From Rhipidocladum racemiflorum (lineage: Eukaryota > Streptophyta > Magnoliopsida > Poales > Poaceae), in NCBI GenBank assembly GCA_036346355.1, contig CM070584.1, positions 26,320,039 through 26,384,038 of the forward strand: DNA of 64,000 nucleotides, written 5' to 3'. The notes beneath the pieces were generated by a model, which made no database searches, had not been told where the DNA came from, and was given only the letters and a program-made list of their open reading frames with translations. Below are positions 11,332-22,126 of the stretch, one piece after another. The position numbers and the translations under genes were made by a program. Every line of letters begins with the position of its first letter. Position 1 is the stretch's first letter.

Positions 11332-11906
11332 TGGACCATGTATTTCGATGGGTCCCGAGCGTACGAATGCTCGGTGGCTGGTGTCGTATTAGTCTCCTCG
11401 GAAGGAGAATAGCTCCAGTACGCTGTCCAGTTGCACTTTGCTGCGACCAACAACGCAGTGGAGTATGAAGGCCTCTTGGCCGGACTACGAGCATGCAAAT
11501 CGCTCGGGGTCCAACGACTTACTGTGAAGGGCGATTCGCAGTTGGTCGTGAACCAGGTCAACAAGAAGTATCAGTGTTCCGATACCTCAATGGCGCTTTA
11601 CCTAGTCGAAGTAAGGAAGATGGAGAAGTACTTTAAGAATTTTGAGGTACTCTACATCCCCAGGAAGGACAATACCCTGGCTGACCAACTATCCAAGGTC
11701 GGTTCCTCCCAAATTGCCGCTCCGGCGGGGGTGCTCGTTGAGCACCTGCACAAGCCCTCCATTCCCTCTGTAGTGGAGGCACCAAAGACCGGCGGTACAG
11801 TCTCTCTCCTCAAGCAAAGAGCGAATTGGATGACGCCATTCATCAAGTACCTCACGCATGGGACACTGCCCGAGGAAGAAGCCGAGCGTTCCCGGCTTAT
11901 AAGGTG
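11332..11906 (+). pseudogene. Second (archaeal-type) RNase H domain of the Tat element
   Basis: WTMYFDGS (from 11332), VEYEGLLAGLRACKSLGV and GDSQLVVNQVNKKYQ are the signature blocks of the additional RNase H acquired by the Tat lineage, placed between the normal RNase H and integrase. Catalytic acidic residues in FDGS, EYEG and GDSQ are present. Stops at 11410 and 11905 break it. Its presence is the main evidence for the lineage call. Confidence 0.85.
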
Positions 11907-13065
11907 ATCTTCTCAATACAGACTGATCGAAGGTGACCTATACCACAAAGGTGCATTAGGAGTCCTCTCCAAGTGTATCTCTCAGGAGGAGGGCCAGTAC
12001 CTTCTTTGTGACATCCATGAAGGAATGTGCGGAGCTCACTCATCGTTCAGAACGCTCGTGAGCTAAGCATTCCGGTTGGGTTACTATTGGCCAACAGCCT
12101 TGGCGGATGCCCGGTCGATCATTACAACTTGTCGAGCATGCCAGTTTCATGCTCGCAAGGTCCATCAACCGGCATATACGCTCCAAACCATTCCACTTTC
12201 GTGGCCGTTTTCGACCTGGGGTCTTGATATCCTCGGACCTTTTCCCCGAGGTCGGAAGGGCTGCAAGTACTTGCTTGTGGCCATCGACACTTTCACCAAG
12301 TGTATAGAGGCTGAGCCCGTGTCAACCATCCCAGCCCAAGCGGCCAAGAGGTTCTTCCAAAGCAATGTGGTAACACGGTTTGGAATACCCAATCGCCTCA
12401 TCACAGACAACGGAACTCAGTTCACCAGTGAACTGTTCCAAGCTTACTGCGAGGAGGTCGGAACCAAGGTTTGCTTCGCCTTTGTGGCACATCCATAGAG
12501 CAATGGGGCAGTTGAACGAGCAAATGGGCAAATAATTCAAGGGATAAAAAAGAGGGTCTTCAAGAACCTCAACCAGCACAAGCAGGAGTGGGTGGACAAG
12601 TTACCCTCTGTCCTTTGGTCGATTCACACCACGATAAGTCGGGCTACGGGTGAAACCCTGTTCCAACTGGTCTATGGTGCAGAGGCCATTTTGCCCGCAG
12701 AAATTGTGCTGGGTTCCCTGAGGGTGCAACTGGTTGACTCCGTTGACCAAGGAATCGAGCGGCTCGTTGACCTGGACCTCGCAGAGGCAACACGAGAACG
12801 GGCATTACTCTGATCCGCAGTTTACCTACAGTCACTTCGTAGGCACGCAGCCAAATCGGTTCGACCAAGGACCCTGCAAGTTGGCGACCTGGTCTTACAC
12901 CGAGTTCAGGACCTGTCAAAAGCCAATAAGCTAACCCCCAGATGGGAGGGACCTTACACGGTCGTATCTACAACACGCCCGGGGGCTGTTCGCCTAGCGA
13001 TGGAGGATGGACGAGTGCTCGCCAGCACTTGGAACATTGACCAGTTACGTAAGTTCTATGTTTAA
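11907..13065 (+). pseudogene. Integrase of the Tat element
   Basis: Integrase inserts the cDNA into the chromosome. An H-H-C-C zinc-binding region is visible (HEGMCGAH ... CRACQFHA), then the DDE core: WGLDILGPFPRG, RLITDNGTQFTS, and the glutamate in NGAVERANG (about 12508). The C-terminal part has LHRVQDLSKANKLTPRWEG and ends at TAA 13063-13065. Stops at 12064, 12496 and 12811 inactivate it. No chromodomain is present, as expected for Tat. Confidence 0.87.
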
Positions 13066-14099
13066 GTATTTTCAATTCAAGCATCTATTTTGCGCCATTA
13101 GCGTTGTTTTTTTCGGTTCTTTCGCCATGGTGCCCCTCCCATTCTTTCTAAAAGACGTGTGAGTTACAGTACCTGCCCACTGGTAAGCCGACCAAGTCTC
13201 GCACAGCAGCACACTTCTGATCACATTCTCGAGGATCGGATTGGCAGGTCAAAGGCTAGAACAAACGCTTCACTCTAATTCTCTAAGACCGGCAAACGAG
13301 CACAACCAACAATGCATGTGCGCCAACCACTATGTCACCAAGCTCAAACGCCCGAAGGTTGTCTACATAAGCCGATCACCATCAGCAGTAGCTCTTCGCT
13401 GCATGACACGATCGCACACAGACACCCTCGGGTGGGTCTCAAGCTCGGTTCCGACCAAGGCACGTTGGGCCAGCATGTGCATTGTCGGCGCAAGGCCCGT
13501 TTATCTCTAACCACGTGTGCAACTATGCTCGCAAACTAGGAGCATGGCTTACAAGCGTGGGGAGAGATAGAGCCGTGCGCGCATGTTTCTTTAGCGACTT
13601 AGCCCATGCTCGCAACCGGAAAAAAGGTGCTCGGCCATGTGCGAAAGGGCATGCGCAAAATCTTTCTAACTCTCCTATGAACAAACCCATGCTCGCAATT
13701 TAGGTGCACGATCTTTGTCCATAGCGGGGGCTAGTAGAGACGAATAGTCGCGCCTTTTTACAAACAAAAAGACTACGGCATTTAATGCTCACCTCCTCTT
13801 CTCGAAGTATGTTCTCTCCCGTTGTTGCCCCTTTATTTACAGGACAACCTTCGACCATTTCAAGGGCAACCAGAACAACGGCAGGAAGAAGGACAAAATC
13901 AAGATTTTACAAACAAAAAGACTATGGCGTTTAATGCTCACCTCCTCTTCTCGAAGTATGTTCTCTCCCGTAGTTGCCCCGTTATTTACAGGATGACCTT
14001 CAACCATTTCAAGGGCATCCAAAACAACGGCAGGAAGAAGGACAAAATCAAGATTTCTATTTCAGATCGTTGATCGTCACATCACAACTAAAGTACATA
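13066..14099. other. Non-coding spacer between pol and the antisense gene
   Basis: No credible protein frame. It contains several ATGCTCGCAA words (13520-13700), related to the ATGCTCG words of the LTR, and a 149-bp tandem duplication (13758-14055). Such a long spacer is usual in Tat elements. Confidence 0.7.
13758..14055. repeat. Tandem duplication, 149-bp unit
   Basis: The block beginning TTACAAACAAAAAGACTA is repeated at an offset of 149 bases. Both copies contain TTCTCGAAGTATGTTCTCTC and CAACGGCAGGAAGAAGGACA. They differ at about ten positions, so the duplication is not new. Confidence 0.9.
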
Positions 14100-17000
14100 T
14101 ATGGATCGCCCCGACGCTCGGCCTAGAGGATGGCGTGTTCTTCCTTGATTGAATCAAGCTTGGCCTCAAGGTCCAAGACCTTCCTTCAAGCCGCGTGACC
14201 TTCGGCAGCATTCTCTCGGAGGCGCTGTACCTCCTTGAGCTAAGCGTCCTCACGCTCCCGAGCTGCTTGCGCGGCACGGTGTAGGTCGGGGACCTCTTGC
14301 CTTAGCTTCCTCAACTCTTCCTCAAGGTCGGCACACCTGAGCTCCAAGGCGGCCTTCGCCGTTTCGCTCTGGGAGAGTCGGTCCTGAAGCTCAGCGGCAA
14401 ACTTCTTCGCTAGGTCCAGCTCCCTTTGGTTGGCAGCATGCGCTTCAGAAATCCGACGCGCGAGGTCGACGATCTTAGCATCCTGTTCACTGTGGTATCT
14501 CCAGAACTCTTCCGCGAAGACGGTGGAAGCATCAACATCTTCCATGGCCTTGGCAGCGAACTACGAATGAGAGGGTTTAAAACCGTCTTAAAAATCCGAT
14601 CGTAGAAGAAAGGGCGAAATACGGTGAAAAAGCGGAAAACTCACTAGGAGAACCCGGCTGACCAACTTGTCTTGAAGCCGTTGGTGGTCGATCGCGCCAG
14701 CCAATAAAAATGGGTTAACCCAATAAGAGTCACCCTCGCCCCGAGCATGCGCCCCTCTCGGGCAGGGGCCGTGCTCCTCCCAAGCATCTGATGCGCCCGA
14801 AAGGGCAAGAGCGGCCTCCGCTCCATCGTCTCCTGGGGACGTTCTCCTCCCAAAACTTGCTCACCTTGAGGATGTTCTTCCCTCAAGGTTTGCGGTTCTT
14901 GGTGGTCCTCCCCTTGGGCGGGCCCCAAGATAGGACTTGGCCGGGGAAGCTCTTCCCCCAGCTCGATCTCTACGCCTGGGTCCTGGGCATCGGAGATAGG
15001 CTCCTCCGTCTCAGGACTTGCCCCCCGAAGACATTCCAAGCTAGGGACCTTTCCCGGGTCCCCGGCCGGAGGCTGCGCTTCGGAGGTAGTCACCCGAACA
15101 GCCTCCGAGCTAGGATCTGTGCTCGGATCTTCGGTCGAGGGCAGTTGGTCGGAGGCAACCATCTCCTGAGCCTCAGGACTCGTCTCCCGGGCTACCTACG
15201 TGCTCGGCGCCGCACCCGTCTCCACATAAGGAACCAGGGCCATGGTTTCGGGCCGCTCGACTCCCTGAGGGCCCTGCTCCTCTTCAACCAGGGGAGGCTC
15301 GGTGGCCTCTTGTCAGTGCCTGGTGGCCTCCGGGGGACTTGCTTGAGGTGGCTCCTCCAGGTGCTCGGACATCACCAAGTCGACAATGCACTCGAGCTTG
15401 GCGTCAACTGTAGAGTCGGCGATCTCCTTAGCCATTTGCCAGAAGTCCAAAAATGACAAGCGAGCTATCACACCCACACCAAACGGAGTGGGGTTAGCTC
15501 TAAAAATCAAAAGGAGCAAACAAAATAGAGGGACCGCATGAGGATTACCTTCCCTCAGACGAGCGTCCTTGTCTTCGGTCTCCTCACCGTGAACCACGGG
15601 CGCCCTACCCGCGGCCGCATCATAGGCTTCGGCGACGGCCTCGGCCCTCTCCTTGGCCGCGTCACTGGCCCTCGCCATATTGGGGTCGACCTTCTCCATG
15701 TCGGCCCCCTCTAAGGTCAAGGCCGGGTGTACCGATGTGGCACCCGCCGACCTTCGGCTCCTCCTAGAAAGAGGAACGTTGTCTTCCTCTTCCTCCTCCT
15801 CGGTGGGGTCTTCAACCACTTGCGCAAGCCGAGCCTGGAGGATCTTGATCTGCTCCTCCAGATGCTCCTTACTCACAGTGGACTTGGCCGCCGCTTCGGC
15901 TTTCTTCGCCTCCTCGGCCAGCTGTTGCAAGCGAGCCATCAGCTCCGGCTTCTTCCTCTTGAAGTCGGCAAACCACCATTTGAGCTCCCTTACCTTCTTT
16001 AGCTCGGCGTACTCCAAGTGGCGTTTGACCAAAGGCTTGGACAAGACTTGGCACTTGGAGCGCCTGGCGGGGGGAGGGGGGCGGGGAAGAAGGTCGGCGA
16101 CATTTTCCTGTTGTCTTCTTGCACGTGCCCTTGGTCGGGGCACCGCCTTGCCGCATTGGCTCTGCCTTCGCCACGGCAAGCTCGAGGGCGACCTTCTCCT
16201 ACGACCACGACAAGATAAGATAAGCTCGGGATGAAATTTCCTGGGCGGAAACACACAAATAAACTTACCACATCGCCGCGGTCGAAGATGTTCTTGAGGA
16301 ACTGACGATCGAGCTTCGGCTCCTTCTCTTTCGGGAGGCCGAATATCTCAGCGACCCTCTCCTCGACCTAGTCCATTCCCGGAGCTACAAGGCAAACAAG
16401 ATGTGAGGGGCCAGGCCCTTGTTCGGCCCAAAGCGGATACCAAAAGGGGACTAAGAAGCATACCTGCGTCTGCCTCACGAGTGAGGTCCTGCCACCCGGT
16501 TATCTCGAAGAAGGGATGCTGCCGTCTCTGCAGGGGAGATACCCGGTTGAATATGAAGTCCTGGGCAATGTCCCGACTAGTGAGCCCCATATGGGAGAGC
16601 TCACTGATGGTCCTAAGTACCCGCTCCTCCTCGGGCTGCACGGGCTGGCGCGGAGTCTCGACGGTCGGGGCGACCGCCCCGGTGTAGGTCAGTTGGCTCC
16701 CCTCCCCCTTTTTCTGGTAGAACCAAAGTTCGGTCCAGCCCGACACCAAATCCTTCAGAGAAAGAAGAGGGTAGTCGTATGGTCGGCTGGTCCGAAGACG
16801 AAAGTAGATGCAACCGGCAGGGGTATTCCCACCGGTGCGGAAGGAAGAATAAAAATGAAAAAAGAGGCTGGCCGTGGGCATTACACCCACGAACGCCTCA
16901 CAGAGATGGGAGAAGATCGTCAAAGCAAGAATGGAGTTTGGATTGAGGTTGGAAATCTCGCACCCGCAAAAGGCAAGCACCGAGACGAGGAACTCACTTT

Positions 17001-17175
17001 TGGGCAAGCGAAGCCCGTTGATGGTGAAGAGCTCACAGGAGACGATCTCTCCCTCCCGTGGTGCTGGTGCTTCATCGTTGCTAGGCACCCGAGCGGTGTT
17101 CGGGTCGATGTAGCCATCATTCATGAGCGCCTGGAGCCTCCTCTGGCTCATTTGGCTGACACCAAAGCGCGCCAT
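14100..17175 (-). pseudogene. Antisense spliced gene in the Tat element, PF04195-like 'putative gypsy type transposon' protein
   Basis: It runs opposite to gag-pol. Start ATG 17173-17175 (MARFGVSQMSQRR). Exon 1 (17175-16464) carries the plant 'putative gypsy type transposon' domain: GLRLPKSEFLVSVLAFCGCEI, LFFHFYSSFRTG, WFYQKKGEG. Inferred introns with consensus ends: 16463-16385 (GTATGC...TTGTAG), 16268-16199 (GTAAGT...CGTAG) and 14644-14561 (GTGAGT...CGTAG); a fourth at 15548-15500 is doubtful because the frame stays open through it. Later exons encode acidic/proline-rich sequence and a coiled coil (LAKKFAAELQDRLSQSETA). A TAG in exon 2 (near 16370), a frameshift in the C-rich tract near 16060 and later stops break it. 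Function is unknown; such antisense genes are known in RIRE2/Grande-type elements. Confidence 0.75.
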
Positions 17176-17624
17176 TGCAACAGGAAGTGGAGGTTGCGAG
17201 TGTGAGGAATCTTGGAAAGAGTTCGAGCAAAATTGAGCAGAGCGCGAGTGGGTTTACCCCTTGCACTGCTCAGGCTTAAAAAGGCCATGAAAAGCCGTGT
17301 TAATCGCCGCCGTGACCTTTCGCGAAGCGGCGGGTGTCCGTTACGAGTGAAACTGCCCAATAAATGCACATTTTCTGAGAAATTGTACGACCGTTACAAA
17401 GAAGCTTCTCGGAGAAGGAACCGGCGCGAGCAATCGTCGTGTTGCCCAGTCATGGCCGCTTGGTCGTTGGGCAAAACCCTACGCTCGTTCTTGAAACGGC
17501 GAGCTCGTTTACTATCGCAGAAAGATCGGATACTACAGCAGAGATCCGCTGCAAGAATTTAATACCTCCTTCGAATCTTTTAGGCTCAAGGGGAGGCCCG
17601 GGCCTAGGTAGTTCTCCACTTGAG
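17176..17624. other. Region between the antisense gene start and the 3' LTR
   Basis: Probably holds the promoter of the antisense gene; a weak TATA-like CCTTTTTAAGCC on the minus strand lies about 100 bases upstream of its ATG. No credible plus-strand gene. Confidence 0.4.
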
Positions 17625-17638
17625 CATCGGGGGCTAGC
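17625..17638 (+). other. Polypurine tract of the Tat element
   Basis: CATCGGGGGCTAGC lies immediately before the 3' LTR start TGTCGGGG, the position of plus-strand priming. Confidence 0.8.
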
Positions 17639-18303
17639 TGTCGGGGATTGAACTATTCACCACAAAGACCATTTTGCCCCAGCAGCCCAAAAGCCATCGA
17701 ACATACAATGCCCTTGGGGGAATGCCTGAAGAGAGCGCCCGAGCAATCCAATGCCCGAGCAACGAGCATACACGTCCACCTGTTAAAAACCGAATGCTCG
17801 CCTACGAGCACGCTGGGCAGGTACGAGCAACCATGCTCGAATAGGCTAAGCGGATGCTCGGGTGGATGGTCGGGGGGCTCGGTCAAACCACCAGGAAGGA
17901 GAGTGGCAACCAATCCGCCGAAGATCCAGGGAGGGTGCGCCAGAAATTCAAAACGAGGCACGATTCAAGGGCTCCAGATCATGGGTGCGGAAGATATGGA
18001 AGCGTGGCGTAATTATAGGGGGTAGTTACCATGTATACAGCTTAGGATCTTGTATTTAATCCCTCCTGACTCCTGTAGAAGGGGACACGAGACGAAGTGC
18101 ACACAGCTTTACAGACCTTGAATCATATACACTGGAGTAGAGTTATTATCTCCGCAGTGAGAGGCCCGAACCAGGATAAACACCGCGTGTCTCCCCCATC
18201 TGTGCGTTGCTCGGACGCAATCTTTCTCTCGCACGAAGGGGCCCCTGTTGATCCCTCATTCAACAAGTAAGCTCGGCGGGAGCCCGTTCTCCAATCATCG
18301 ACA
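17639..18303 (+). repeat. 3' LTR of the Tat element
   Basis: It starts TGTCGGGGATTG, ends ATCATCGACA, and is followed by the GGGAT TSD. It holds a 35-bp segment (about 17895-17930) missing from the 5' LTR, flanked by CCAGG repeats. Confidence 0.93.
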
Positions 18304-18308
18304 GGGAT

Positions 18309-18333
18309 GTAATATACATATGAAGGGAATAGT
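18309..18333 (-). other. 25-bp sliver of the old Copia element
   Basis: It lies between two TSD-defined insertions (GGGAT on the left, ATAGT on the right, the latter overlapping its end at 18329-18333). It joins 6485 on one side and 21718 on the other once the two insertions are removed. Confidence 0.7.
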
Positions 18334-21300
18334 TGTCGGGACCCGAATTTGCAAATCCGGACCCTCTGTGTATTCAGCACTAGTCCAGGAACGTGCTAGT
18401 GCACACAGTCTTAACATCGGTAAGTATCATAATCATACCACTCGATACTAATAAAGTACTTTAATTAAATAGTCAAACTGGTTGCTCGACCTTATGGTCA
18501 AGTTACAAATGTACGCCACGCAGGGCGAAACTTATTAAGAGAGAAATAGTAGCAGCGGAAAAATAAGATAACTTCGTGGCGCCATCCAGTATACCACAGG
18601 CAACTGACTGGGCTCGCTCCCTAAGTAGACGGTTCCTCTTGGAGCTCCTCCTCCAAAGCTGGTGTAGTCTCCTCTTCAACTGGTGTTGTATTGTGGCAAG
18701 GGTGAGTACTTGGTACTCAGCAAGTCATGCACAGAATGCAAGCTAATATACTATATGCATGGCTTGATACAAAGGAATAACTCAAGGTATATTTGCGGTA
18801 AACAGCATTTGACAAGTAGCATAAGTAGATTCGAAAGCAATAGAAACAAGTATAGCATCAATAACTTTTCCAGGAGTTTTAATAAACATCCTTCCCCTTT
18901 CCTAAACCACATTTCCATCAACATCATTATTTAACCAAACCCAACCTTTCAAGTCCAAGTTATTTTTAAGAAAGTCTAACCCTTGACTGTAATTCCCGAG
19001 CGATGTCCAATACCGCGGACACGGCTATTCGAATAGATTTTACACTCTGCAGAGGTTATGCACTTTACCCACAAGATACAGTCAAACACCACAAAGGCGA
19101 GTTCCCGTAACAAAGTCTTTCGGAAACTTCTAACAATACAAGTGAGCCTCCCCGGTTATTGCACACTAACCCTTCCCTTAGCTAAGGCGAAGTTTAGGCC
19201 AATCAACCGTTAGATGGGTACCTGGCCTCAGCCCCGGTACGCTCCCCCGTACAACTTACACAAAGGGTGTAGTTGACCTCCTGAGGTCCCACAGGCACGT
19301 TATTAGCAACTTAATCAACTAGGTCCGTCCCATTACAGACATGTGGTTGCAAGATTGACTCAGTTCAAAGGCTTGCAAGGTTAAGTCCTTAGGGTGACCA
19401 GGGCAAGACTACCCGAAGAACCAAATCAACATTCCTAGTGCCACAACTGGCCCACCTGATCATTCTTGCCACATGCCCCGGCCGAAAACTATTTATCAAA
19501 CCCCAGTTGATTACCATGCACCACGTGCCATCAACATCACATAATACCTTTCCAAAACAGGTTCAATATATCATTAAGTCAATATTAACATTTGATTGTC
19601 CAAAATCATGTCATGAGCACGTAGCAGGTCTAAGCAACATACTACAACGATCTAATTTCCCACGTTTGGCAATTTAATAATGTCCAACTAGTAAACCACA
19701 ACTAGGGTGTCAAGGGTCATGGCACATATTTAATTAATCAAGGTGTCATACATCAATTTGGCATTTATCTAATTTCCCATATTTAAATAAAGTATTTTCT
19801 ATTTGAACTAGCATGCAATAAGTTAAATCAAAATAATTTTCAAAATAGTATCAACATGGTCAAAGCACAACTTGCCTTCAAAAAGTACTTGTTCTTGGTC
19901 TTGAGTGGGATCCTGAGTCAATACTTCTCCTTCGAATCCCTCCGGCACTTCAACGTCTACTCGTAAAGCGTGCAAGTAGCAATACACGAATAAACAATAG
20001 GCAAAAAGTATCCAAACATCCAAATAAAATCCATAAACAGAAAGAAATAGTTTTATGAATTTTTAGGAACTGGAATCGCTCAATTCGGAGTTTAAATGCA
20101 AAAGTTATAGCATTTTGAAGTTTAAATAATCAATTAAATAATATTACAGAGAAAAACTTTAGTCCAAAAATTAAATAAAATTCATAATTAGGTAGATCTG
20201 AATTTTATACAAATTTAGAAATTTGAATCACTCAAATCGGAGTTGAAACGCAAAAGTTATAAGCGTTTGAAGTTTAAATCAAAATCTGAAATCATTATTT
20301 CGAATTAATAATTCATTTTCTTTTTCGGAAATTAATTATTGCGTCAGCCAGGACACGTGTCAGCCTCTGATTGGTTGGCTGACGTCAGCCGGTTCATGGA
20401 CTCGGCCCACGCTCGGCTCGGGTTCACCGTGGACCCGGTCCACGGCTCACGGTCGCTGACAGGTGGGCCCCGCATGTCGGCGACGCGCACGCACGCATAG
20501 GCTCGGGTTCGATGCGATCTGACCGTTCGTTCAAATTTCAACGGCTTGGATCAATCCCACGTTGCGGCGAGCACCAGGGACGTGGCATGATCCGGGCTAA
20601 GACACGTGGGTGCATCCTCACCCTCGAATCCCGATCGGACGGCGGCTAACAAAACCCTAGCGTTAAACGCGATCCAATCCGAGCCGTTAATTCTAGATCT
20701 AACGGCCCAAAGTGCATCTAAGCCTCTACGGGAAAAAAAAAGAAAACGTGGCCTCACCTTGAGCGTCGGATGGAGATCGGACGGCGGACAGGCTTCGCGG
20801 GGTCGCGGCGGCGCTGGTTGACGAGGTTTGGCCGGACTTGAGGATGACGACACACGGGACGGCGCCACGGAGCAGATCCGGCGAAGGAAGGAGTCGGGGT
20901 CGGTGCGTCTCGGTCCGGGGATCACGGATCGGGGCTTGGGTGCGGCGGAGGTGGCTCAACGGCGGCGGTAGCTGACCAAAACCCACGGCGGTGCTAAGCA
21001 ACTTCGGCGAGGAATCGTGGGCACGGCGGGACGCGGCAGGAGGTGGCGGCTGGGGCAAATTGTGCGCAGGGCAAGGGCGAACCTCGGGGGCTGCTCCCGG
21101 GCATTAAATAGCCCCGGCGGTTGCGCGAAATCCGCAACCCTAATCCTACGCGGCGGCGGAGTCCGAGTCCGCGGCGGAGTCGGGCGACGCTACGTGGCTG
21201 CATCGCGTGCATACACGCGTCCCGGATCGGGCGGTACGCACGCACGGGCGACGCGGAGACCTCCCAGCCGTTGGATGCGGATCCAACGGTCAAATCGCAT

Positions 21301-21712
21301 TAGGGTTAGGGTTATACGACGACGCGGTTCGATCAAGCCGCGTGGCTCGGGTCGGACTCGAGTCCGACTCGGGTTCCGACTCGGTTGGATGAACAGTACT
21401 TGACCCGACTTGATTTTCCAGCGATTAAATAATTAAAATAATTTCCAGTAATTCATTTAATTCAAGAAAAATAGCAAAAGACTCAGAAAAATTCCCGAAA
21501 AATTCTGGAAAATATTTTAGGGCATTTGGGACTCAAATAAAATATTTCCATCAAAACTTTATTTGAAAATTTAATTTCTTTAATTATTTCAATATGGAAT
21601 AAATTCAAATTAAATCCAAATAAATCCAAATAAATTCCAGAAAATTCCAAAAATTCATCAAAGTGCCATATCACACATAAAATTTAAGAAAGCAAAATTT
21701 TGGGGTGTTACA
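18334..21712 (-). mobile_element. Solo LTR, TGTAACACCCC family, minus, TSD ATAGT
   Basis: On the minus strand it starts TGTAACACCCCAAAATTTTG and ends GGGTCCCGACA. ATAGT flanks both sides (18329-18333, 21713-21717). There is no internal region, so it is a solo LTR of 3,379 bp. A TATA-like CTATTTAATG (minus, 21102-21111) suggests a U3 of about 600 bp and an unusually long R-U5 of about 2.7 kb. The microprotein exons are at 19956-19876 and 18679-18621. Reading frames in the GC-rich part (20.5-21.4 kb) start at non-ATG codons and are not credible alone. Confidence 0.95.
18621..19956 (-). CDS. LTR microprotein module, exons 2 and 3, intact
   Basis: Exon 2 is 19956-19876 (81 nt), between CGAGTAG and the donor GAAG|GCAAGT; exon 3 is 18679-18621 (59 nt), after CAACACCAG and ending in TAG. 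Exon 2 ends with one base of a codon and exon 3 supplies the other two, so the join is in frame. The peptide is acidic (DVEVPEGFEGEVLTQDPTQ ... ALEEELQEEPST). The intron is about 1.2 kb, GC-AG type. Upstream, a donor CTCAAG|GTGAGG at about 20757 continues in the matching phase, but no ATG was found in that frame. Function unknown. Confidence 0.5.
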
Positions 21713-21717
21713 ATAGT

Positions 21718-22126
21718 ACACCCCCTAAATGTGTTACCACTTCAAGGATATAAGAGATTCGAATAAGGCAGGCAAATATCAAACGAATTCAACCATGGTG
21801 CACAAGTTCAACCAACATTTGAGAAATCTATGATATTTAACTCATTCCTCAATTTGCAAAATCGGGCTTCATCTAACGGTTTGGTGAGGATATCCTCTAA
21901 TTGATCATCAGTTCTAATGTGGCTAATAGTAATATCTTCTTTAGTCACATGATCTCTTAAAATATGATGATGGATATCTATATGCTTGGTTCTAGAGTTA
22001 GACCGGGTTGTTAGCTATTTTTACCGCGCTTTCATTATCACACAAAAGAGGCACATTTTTGAAATTTATACCATAATCCATTAAAGTTTACCTCATCTAA
22101 AGTAATTGAGCGCAACAACTACCGGC
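21718..22126 (-). pseudogene. Copia RNase H C-terminus (SIRE-like), broken
   Basis: The minus strand reads CDNESAVKIANNPV, SRTKHIDIHHHILRDHV, TDDQLEDILTKPLDEARFC and KLRNELNIIDFSNVG, then stop at 21810-21808. These are the terminal blocks of a SIRE/Maximus-type Copia RNase H. A one-base insertion precedes CDNES and there are two in-frame stops near 22090-22110. It continues upstream at 34176 after removal of the 22132-34170 insertion. Sequence 21718-21807 is the 3' flank. Confidence 0.88.

Larger units (their letters stand above)
6486..18303 (+). mobile_element. Complete Tat-type Gypsy LTR retrotransposon, TSD GGGAT
   Basis: Full structure in order: TSD GGGAT (6481-6485), 5' LTR, PBS, gag-PR-RT-RH-second RH-IN in one frame, a long non-pol region with an antisense spliced gene, purine tract, 3' LTR, TSD GGGAT (18304-18308). 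The extra RNase H after the canonical one, the CX2HX4HX4C knuckle and the antisense gene between integrase and 3' LTR are features of the Tat lineage (RIRE2/Grande-like). The 11.8-kb length is normal for the lineage. It is dead: thirteen in-frame stops interrupt the polyprotein. Confidence 0.95.

Noticed and set aside
15653..16234. 193-codon plus frame in the Tat element
   Set aside because: It is the shadow of the antisense gene; the minus strand has the charged/coiled-coil composition of a real protein.
20726..21058. 110-codon proline-rich minus frame in the 18334 LTR as a gene
   Set aside because: It begins with a non-ATG codon (TTG), is low-complexity and lies in the GC-rich LTR leader. 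Kept only as a possible upstream exon of the LTR module.
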